From: a virus
IMG/VR virus record: IMGVR_UViG_3300031613_000022
Span: 1-23,823 of that record
Length of the DNA stretch: 23,823 nt
Reading direction: 5' to 3' (one strand)
Of this stretch, positions 1-9,100 are shown piece after piece; position 1 is the first letter of the stretch; every line of letters begins with the position of its first letter. Both the position numbers and the translations under genes were made by a program. The notes beneath the pieces were generated by a model that worked only from the letters and a program-made list of their open reading frames with translations, was not told the DNA's origin and did no database searches.

Positions 1-117
1 TTAAGACCAGATGGAGGAAGTTGAGGAATCTTCGACAGACACACATATTTCAGACGATAAATCTGGATCTTGGGAAAACTCAGGCACCGTCTACATATAG
101 ATCTAAAGCTTCAACTT
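1..117. other. Left-edge segment, probable tail of a rightward unit
   Basis: No gene can be assigned here with confidence. On the plus strand, one frame enters from outside the window and stops with TGA at 22-24, reading LRPDGGS. Another is open from base 3 to a TGA at 117-119, but its content (rich in R, K, T and Q, no recognisable domain) is not convincing. The plus-strand terminator immediately downstream argues that a rightward gene ends in or just before this stretch. That would match the N4 arrangement, in which rightward early/middle genes converge on the leftward vRNAP gene. No minus-strand gene was recognised. Confidence 0.3.
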
Positions 118-157
118 GACCCAAGGAACAACAAAACTATGTGCCTTGGGTCTTTTT
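118..157 (+). terminator. Intrinsic terminator of rightward transcription at a convergent junction
   Basis: A perfect 9-bp stem, GACCCAAGG (118-126) with CCTTGGGTC (144-152), closes a 17-nt loop and is followed directly by TTTTT (153-157). The T-run lies on the plus strand. In the opposite direction the hairpin is followed by AAGTTG, which is not a U-tract, so it is polarised against rightward transcripts. It abuts the last codon of the vRNAP gene (stop at 158-160) and therefore insulates that gene from antisense readthrough. Any terminator for the vRNAP transcript itself would have to be this hairpin used weakly, or a site beyond the window. Confidence 0.75.
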
Positions 158-3100
158 CTAGTTTGGTAGGATCGCGTTGACTGGTAGCATCGACGGCGCC
201 TGCAATCCCATGCCCCAACCAAACGAATACCCTAACGTACCTTGCATGTACTTACCCAACCCTGATCCAGAAAACACAGTGTCTACATTAAGAGCTGGTC
301 CAATTCCTGCTCCAAATAGTAACGCAGCAGTAGGTCTATTTCGGATCATATTAGCCCCAATTTTCATGATACGGATTTTGTATGTTGAAAACCATACAAG
401 ACCATTTGCTTCAGCAGCGCCTCGACCCCTGCCTGACAAGCGACTGTAAGGGACAAACTCCTCAACTATGACCGCCAGTGCTTCTTTGGAGGTCATGCCT
501 TTTTGTTGGGTCAGATGATCATAAAGCACAGCTTTAGCTAAAAAGTCCCCATACTGAACCATGCGGTTAAGACCTTTGAACAGAGCAGTATCTTGTGAGA
601 TTACCAAGTGTTTAGCCGTTGTTTTGACTACCTCCGGTAGCTTGTCAAACTGATTACTCAGAAACTCTGTGACACGGTTCTCACTCATAGCTTTGTCACC
701 GGTGTTTACATCCTCTGATTTGAGAGTGTACTCACCAGCTTCCAGGAGAGGCCAGATAGACAGCTGACGGTTGGCATCTTCCAAAGCCTGGATCTGACCT
801 TTGATCTGATTGGCTTTGCGCTTGTTCTGGATCTCAGCCTGCAGTTCCACATTCAAAGCAGTGATCTGTTCTTTGTTTTTGTTGTAAGCGCTAGTTTCTA
901 TGAATTTTCTCACCATAGCTTTTGAGCCAGTGATGTACCCAATACCCCAAGACCCAAGATGCAACTGATTTGAGAACAGGTTGTCAATAATCACAATCAC
1001 AGACTTAACCACGATCGTGTCTTTGGCCAAGCTCACAGCGTCCTGGATCGTGCCCTCAACAGTGGAAAAGTATTTGAAGGCGTCCGCACCTATAATCGTA
1101 GTTGCCATGTCCTTAAAGGCTTTCTGCGTCTTAGGCCTCCAACGTGAAACTCCTGACCAAGAATCTGTTATCGATGCAGAACGTGTACCAATAACGTCCA
1201 GAACTACGTCTTTTCTGAGAGGAAGGTAATTAGGTTTGCCATAAAGCTTAGCTGCAGCCTCTTTGATCTGCCAGCCCAAAGTACCGTAGGCATCCTTGAT
1301 AGTGGCATCTTTCTGGTCTTTGTCTGCCACGTTTACAAAGTCATCAATGTTGCCATACTTTGCCAAGTGATCGTCATGGATTTTTTTAGTTGCCAGTAAC
1401 ACCTGCTGATTCAACTCCCCTGAAATCTCTTCTTCCAGGATACGGCCAGTCCATACACCTGACATTTTAAACAGATCTGTGCTGCTTTGAAGACTGGCTT
1501 GATCCTCAGCTTTCAGAGTGCGCTCATAGCCTTTGACCTCACCTTTTCCATTGAAGACTGGCTGCAAATATTCACCTGCTGGCACACCATCTTTGGTTGT
1601 CCGTCCACGGAGCTTAATCTGCTTGGTGTACTCCAGGGGAACCGGGCCGCCACTCTCAGCTGATCGGGTTACGCCAGTCCGTTGGTCGACGCCGCGCCAA
1701 GTTGGGTGAACGGTTTGAGCCAAGCCTTGATTAAAAGAAGCTTTGCCCCCGACCGTCGACCGATAGAGACTCCGAGTGCCTTGGTATTTCTCTGTTGGAT
1801 CCCCTTTGTAAGCAGACACTTTGACAAAGCCTTTGAAGATCATCTCTTGGTGTTTAGAGTCATCAGCAATCTCCAGAATAGTCCCAGGCTTTGGTGTACT
1901 AGGGGCATACCCCTTCCAGCCATTGTACTGCAGCATGAGACCCTCTTCACCTTTTGGTAGGCGTTGGGCCTCTAAAGCTCTGTTGGACTTGTGGTAGCCC
2001 GCCAGAACCTCCATGCCACGCTTCTCTGTGGCACTCAGATCTTTGACGGTCTGTTTGACGGAGTCTTCCATCAAATCGAACGCATACAGAGTCACCAAGC
2101 GATCGAGAGCATTCTCCAGTTTTTTGTTCGGCTTTGGCTTATTTTGAACGTCCTCATTCAAGAGTTCAGAGATCGCTCTAGCATTGCGAAGCAGGCTCTG
2201 AGACGTGTTGTCTCGGTTGACCATGTACTTCGCTAAGGCTCTTGCTTTACGCCTCATCAACTGGCTGTGGTTTCCACCCAAAGAAGACACCTTCTCCTCT
2301 GCTGCCTGAACCATGGAGCCAGACTTCACAGGATCAGCCATCAAGAAGAGAGCTTCATTACGGCTCAGAGCCATCAAGTCGGCTTTAGCTATAACTGTGA
2401 AAAGATCGTCATTTTCTTTTTCAGAAAGCTTTTTGCTGAAGTAGCCGGTCAACTCTTTGGGTATGTTCACACGTGCATCCTGGCGTACAGAATCTACTTG
2501 AGTATTGATCGGGTTAAGGAGATCAAACACAGGAGCGTTGCTTGGGGTTCGGCCCCTAAAATCACGGATAATTTCCCGTGTTGTAGCTAGATTTTCAAAA
2601 CCGTTCATAAAGTTTGTCAAAGAATTACCTTTGATCTCGGCTTCAGACTTTGAGCCCATTGAAACCACAAACGAAGACAACACAAGAGCAGCCTTCTTAG
2701 CCTTCTCCCGACGATTCGTGGGGTTAATCTTCTTGTTTTGTTTGTCAATCCACTGGGAAGTTTTCTCACTTCCCAGGCTAAGCATGTTGGAACTCCAGTC
2801 GTTAATCTTGTCCATGCGAGCATAGTTCTCGGCCATAACAATATACTGGTTCTCGCGCTTTTGAACTGCCAGAGCTTCAGCCAAGACATCTAAAGCACCT
2901 TTCACATTGCGAGGCTGAGCCTTACGGCTCACTGACAAGCTTGTAATCATGTTTGCAATGGTGGCCATGACACGATTGATCCAACCATCTACTGTGTCTT
3001 TTTTGATCTCATTGTTCTTGGGGGACGCCATGTTTTCCATAGCGTTTCGTAGAATTGGATCAGTCTGAGACAGGGCCAAGAACGTCGCTAGAACGTCTGT

Positions 3101-6100
3101 GTTACCATTGGCTGTGCGTCGTAGGCCATCAGCACCCGTCAGCATGTCATACCGGCGCTCAGCGGCCTTCATAGCCTTCTTGTTGGTCTCTGAACTACCG
3201 GGAGCCAACAGATCTGAAGGCTTCAGTGTTTTCATGACATGACCAAAGATCCGGTTGGTTCTCTCAACAGCGCCTGCTTCCATCCGCATGCCACTCATCA
3301 TGGCTTTATGGATCTGGCGAAAGACCTGTTCTTGGCGAACCTCTGGCAAAAACCCTGCATGGGTCGCTTGTGTACTGGCTTCTGCACTGACTTGAATGAG
3401 CTTATCAATTTTATAAGCAAAGCGGTCTGCAACTGACTCGTCCCCTGGAGTGGCTTGAGCTGTAAAACGCTCTCGGTTCAGTCTGATGTGGGCTTCCAAC
3501 CGGTTGGTGTAAGTCTCATCCAGCTGCTCCAAACGAGGATTGGTTGGATTGACTTGGTTCATCATATAGTTGCCAAACTGCTCCATCTCGATCTGTTGAT
3601 CTTTGGTAGCCTGACCCAACAACATTTCTGTGTTGAAGCTGATGTTTGAGAACAGAGTGCTGCCCGGCTTGGACTTGATCTTCAACATGCGCTTGACCTC
3701 ACCCAGAACCTTCTGAGCAATCTTCAGGACAGGATCGTAAACCTTCCGCTTCTTGGCCATCTCGATCAGGTTCTGGTTGGTCATCATCCAGCTGACAAAT
3801 TCGTTCATCTGGCGAGCTGGATTGGCTTCGTGGGTTGTCAGCTCTTTTTGAAGAACAGCGATTGAGCCAGCTGTGCCAGTGAAGTCTTTGACCAGGATAC
3901 GCTCGCCAGGCTTCCGGCGTGTTGTGGTCCCAGTGAACCGCTCAGGGATCAGGCTCCTGAACTCTTTGATAAGAGCTTCCAGGTTACGAGTCGCCATCGT
4001 CACATTAGGAGCTGAGCTTCTTGGATCATCAAAGTGGTTCACCAAGATACGGGTTGTGTGAACGTGCAGCATTTCATGCAGCAGGGTCTCTGGAGCCAGA
4101 TTGGATACAAAGACAATGTTAGATCCGATGTGGGCCTGCCCCCGTTGGATTGGAGATTTGTCCAGCTCTGAGTGAAGATCATTCCGAACTGCTTCCAACT
4201 GCTTGGGGGAGCCAAAATAGTAAGTGGCATTCACAAACTTAGGATCCTTCATCAGAACATCCTGAAGCAAGCTTTTCTGTTCAACAGAGAGCCCGTCGAT
4301 GTCCTTCAGAGCCAGAGGAATCTGACCACCTGTAAGCATGGTGACTTTCTCGTGGTTCTCAACTTCAGTTCCCACGGCCTTGATGGCAGCCACCAGTTGA
4401 GGATCTTTCTGGGCAGCGTCCCGGCTGGTCAATTGCTTCTTCTCAGCACGCCGAAGAGTCTTCATGTGTTTACGGTGGATCTTGTTAGCCCAGTTTTTGA
4501 TGCCCTCGTAATCCCACGTCTTGCCGTTAGAAATGTCTGTGCCCTCACGCACATAAGGGGAACCAGCAGCAGCCAGGTGATCGGTTGAAGTGCTGACCTC
4601 TGCAATGGTTAGCTTGCGTGCTTTGGACTCCATTGCCAGATCAGCCATTAAACGCTGTTGAGCTACTAACGCATCAAACAGGGCTTCATTGGACATTGAT
4701 TCCCAAGGTTTTCTACCAAAAGCACGATTAATCTTCTTGCGTGTCTCAAGAGAGAAATTGGCAATGTCACTCTTCTTCAAAGTAGCCAGCATCTGCTGAT
4801 ACCCAGTTGCCATGGCTTCATAAGGGCCGTCCAGCATCCATGCATCAAAGTTTGCTTTGTTGATCTGCTCAGAGTTGGTGACGATGTTATCCAGTGACAT
4901 CACTACGCCATCATAGACGGGCAGGGTGGTTGTAATGGAACTATCCCCTTGAACATAGGTGTTCAGGATCATCCGGCCGTCACCTGTTCCGATCGTCAGA
5001 TAGGGAGAGACTTTGACGCTTGCATCACTTGGAGTTTTGACTGTGTTTTGTGACCCAAACCGGCGGAGACGGGATACCTTAGTGTTATTGTTATAGCGAT
5101 CAAGCTTAGGAGTCTTGCTAACACCTTGGCTCTCGTTACCTTCTTGGAGAGTGGCTTTCGGTGGTGAGATATGAAAGCTCTGGGCATCTGTGTCATAGAC
5201 AGGTGAGCTCTTCAGAAGGCTTTCAAAGATCGTCTTCAACTCCGCTTCAGGCAGAGTCTGACTGGCTCCGATTTTACCTTCCGTGCGCCATTCCTTCAGT
5301 ACAGCGTTATACTGCTTTTCAAACAGATCTTGAAAAATAGCGGTCTGGATCGACGCCAATGTCTGAGACTGCTCCATGCGTATAGCTAAACCACCAGTGG
5401 CGAAGTCTAAAGACTCTCTCAAATGCGGGATCAAAAGCTCTTGGATCTTCAGAGTAACACCTCTGTGCATGATGTGATCGACCATCATTTTATTACCTGC
5501 AGGGTTACTGATGATCTTGCTGATGTCCATGTCGTCAATACCCGAACCAAATAGCTCTTTTAGGGCTTTAACAGTCTCTGGATCAAAGGGGGACCGATCA
5601 GATTTGTTAGCTTCCAGAGAGAGCCCTACATGGATTTCGTCAATGATCAAGCTGGCAATCTTACCAGCAATACCTTCCTCGCCTGCCCCGTATAGAAACA
5701 CGGTCAAAGGGTTCTTGGTCACACCCCGTTTAATTGTTAGGTGGTCAGAGCCGTCTACAGTGGGGCCATACACAGGATTGTAACTAAAGCCGTCCAGGAA
5801 CTTATCCATGACTTTCAAAAGCGCTGCATACGCTGGGTCATCAAGTAATGGTAGAATCAGATCACGAAGCTTTTTAGCAGCCACTTCATATAGGTCATCT
5901 GGATCTTCGGTGAAGTGGTCGGCAAATGTCTTCTTGTCTGGGCTGAACATAAGACCACCCTGAGCATACCGACGAATATCATCTATCGTGAATTCACCCA
6001 CAGACATGTGCATGATAGCATTGATAGGTCCGTCAGTAATGCCATCAGCTTCCAAGCCAAGGGACACCTTGAAAGATGTCTTAGCTTCTCCACCTTGCTC

Positions 6101-9100
6101 CTGAGCCATCTTCATAGCCTGTACAGTCTGTATAGCATGAAGAAGCTTGTCAGTTACTTCCACATTGGAAGCAGTAACGGCTTTGACGAAATCACTCCTC
6201 ATGAAATTCATCCGGTCCCCGTCAATCTCGCCACGACGCCATTCGTCGACGATGTCAAGTGCGGGCAGTAAAGCTTCAGGGTCGTTAAACAGATCTTTGG
6301 CTTGTTGAATACTGAGCTCTGGATCCTGCTTATGGACTTTGATGTCTGCAGCTTGAGCCACAGCCAGCCACACACGATCTACCATCTCAGAATCTGACAG
6401 ATCGATCGTTGCAACAGTGGGGGTGATCATCTCACGCATGGTCTTGTTACCCTGCTGAGTGACTGGACCTTGTTGCATCAGGCGGCCAACACTTGTGATG
6501 ACCCAATCAAAATATGTGGGAACCTTGTAGCGGGTTGTGCCTGTAGCTTCAGCATAAGCGTCGATCTCTGAAAGATACCCATCAACTCCTTCTATGCCTG
6601 ACCGTATCGACGCATTCTTGCCTTCGATTGATGTCCGGTGAGCTGGGTTCAATTTGTACGAGATGTTGTCGAGATCAATGAGGCCCAGGGCTTTTCCATA
6701 CATATCTCGTCCAAGAGTATCCATCAACCAGACCTGGCTGGTGTTCACATAAGAAGAAGTGTTCCGCTTCATGTCCAGAACCGTGGTCTCGTCTTCTGAT
6801 AGCTTCGCTATTGGGTTGCGCAGCTGGTGGCTCTCCCGCTTGGTGGAAGGCTTACCAATATGGCGTTCTTTCTCACCGTCTTGCGTGAAGGCTCGTGTGA
6901 ATACATCCGGCATGGAACCAAGGGTCTTGAGCGCAGTTGCATTGGATCCAGTAGGCTTCGGATTGATGAACGTCCACTTTATCTCGATGGCATCTTTGAT
7001 CTGGTCGGTAGGTTTGCCTTTAGCTTTAAGAGCGGTCTTTTCAGCTTCTATGGCGTCATCTGTTTTAGGAGCCAGAACCACGCCTTCAAAGTCTTCAATT
7101 TGCCCTTCCAGGAACTGTGCCTGCAGTGCAGTACCAGCTAAAGCTTTGAACAGACCGCTGGTGTAGCTGGCTGTCACTGTCTTGTCGGCCGAGACACCCA
7201 GCAGATCTTGAGTGAGCCGTGCGATCTCATCAAGCACACCTTGCAGAGGCATACCTTGAGAGGCCGCCAGCTTGGCAGAGTCTGTAATGACGGCATTATC
7301 AGGCGTACCAAACTTCTTCTTCAACTCATCTACGTCATAGCTAGGAATACTACGTCTTGCAGTGCGAGCCATCCATTCAGAAGTGGCCATAAACAATGCT
7401 TGAGACACAAGAGGATCAATAGCGTATTTGCCATTCTCTTGTAGAGTCATGAAGTTGAGGGTCTTGCCGTCATCTGTAGACAAGATGTCCTGAGTCTTGT
7501 CCCCTTTGGCATTTGTCCCGTTCATCAAGCTTTTGATCCAACGATCATCTTCAGCAGTCAGACGTTCATTGGTCAGATCATCGATTGATTTTGCAAATTT
7601 AGGCATCTCGTTTTGAACCAAGGCAGTTACCGCGGTGACTTCTTCTTTAGTCAACTCACGGATCATCCCATTGTCATCGCGCTGCAGCTTGGTGATGTTC
7701 TCCATCAGGAATGCGATCGGGTCTTCTTGCTCTGCCATCAGCGAGCTGAGAGGCTTGGCGTTGAACGCTTGAATAAAGTGGTTCACGGAGCCTTTGGCAG
7801 CCAGAAGCCGGTCTTTAGATTTGGTCATCCAGTGGCGCTCAAGAGCTTTGGTTTTGAGTTCAGCTTCTGTTGATGGCTTATCAGTGGGCTCTGGCTCAAC
7901 AGGGGCAACATCTTCGACTGTAGCAACTGCACCAACATTATCGTTGTCGATCAGATCCGCGTCTTCATCGACAACAGGTTCAGCAACAGACTCATCATCA
8001 ATCACCTCGTCAACTATAACAGGTTCAGATTTTACCTTCTTTTTCGGTTTTGCTTTAGGCTTGGTCTCAACAACAGCCGGAGCTTTCAGAGCTCTACTGT
8101 TCAGATCTGGAGCTTTCAAAGCACCTGACTGCAGGTCTTTGGTGAGGGTGCCCATCTCTGGGCCATATTGATCCAGGAGAATGTTGAAAAGACCCACAAC
8201 TGCTTCCAGGTCAGCTGATGCATTTCGCATCATGGCAACAGATGCCGGGGACTTCACTTGCCCATAAATCCCTTTCTTGTCCATGTAACGATCACCGTTT
8301 TTGTAGGACATGTAAGGGACAGATCGTCCAGCACCCTCAGAAACAGATTTGTTAATAGCCTTCATTTTGTTGATCTGGCTTGTAGCAAACGCCTTCAGTT
8401 CGATCAGGGCAGCTTGCCCTTCCAGCTTGTGACCAGAATCCATCGACTTGCGGATACGGGCATTGTGAGCTGACAGAGATATAAGGCCACGAGCCTCATC
8501 ACCTGTGTTGCGAATCTGGTTCGAGACAAGTTTGAAAGTTGGGAAATTGTCTGAGACATTCTGTTCTTTTTTGCGTTGCTCAGGGGTCATGTCCTTGAGA
8601 GCAGCATCCAGATCAGCTTGGTTCTGTTCCTTGTTGGCGTCGCTGGTCTCGAAGCTTTTGGCAATCAATGAGGCTACTTTCAGCTTCTTCTTCAGACGCT
8701 CAGCAGTCTTACCACCGCCTACCTGATCTAAGACAATGTTGATGTCTGCAGATGTCACAGCTTCCGGGTTTGCCAGTTTGATCATGTCAATTAACCGGCC
8801 ACGATTCAGAGCTTCTTCTTCAGTCTTTGGGGCACCAGCAGGATCATCAAGACCCACCACTTCCCGAAGCTTTACTGGGTCCATTGAACCAATAAACTTG
8901 TTGGCTTCCGTCACAGCAGCAGAGCTCTCGTAAAGCTTCACTGATTGGTTCACGGTAGTGTACTTGACTCGATCTGGATCAGCTTCATCAAGCTTATTCA
9001 TCTCGGTTTCCACATCAGTGGCCGAGGCTTCTCTCATAATAGCCATCTCGGACAGCACACCAAAGCTTGCCATCAAACGATCATCGTCGGTGGATTCCTT

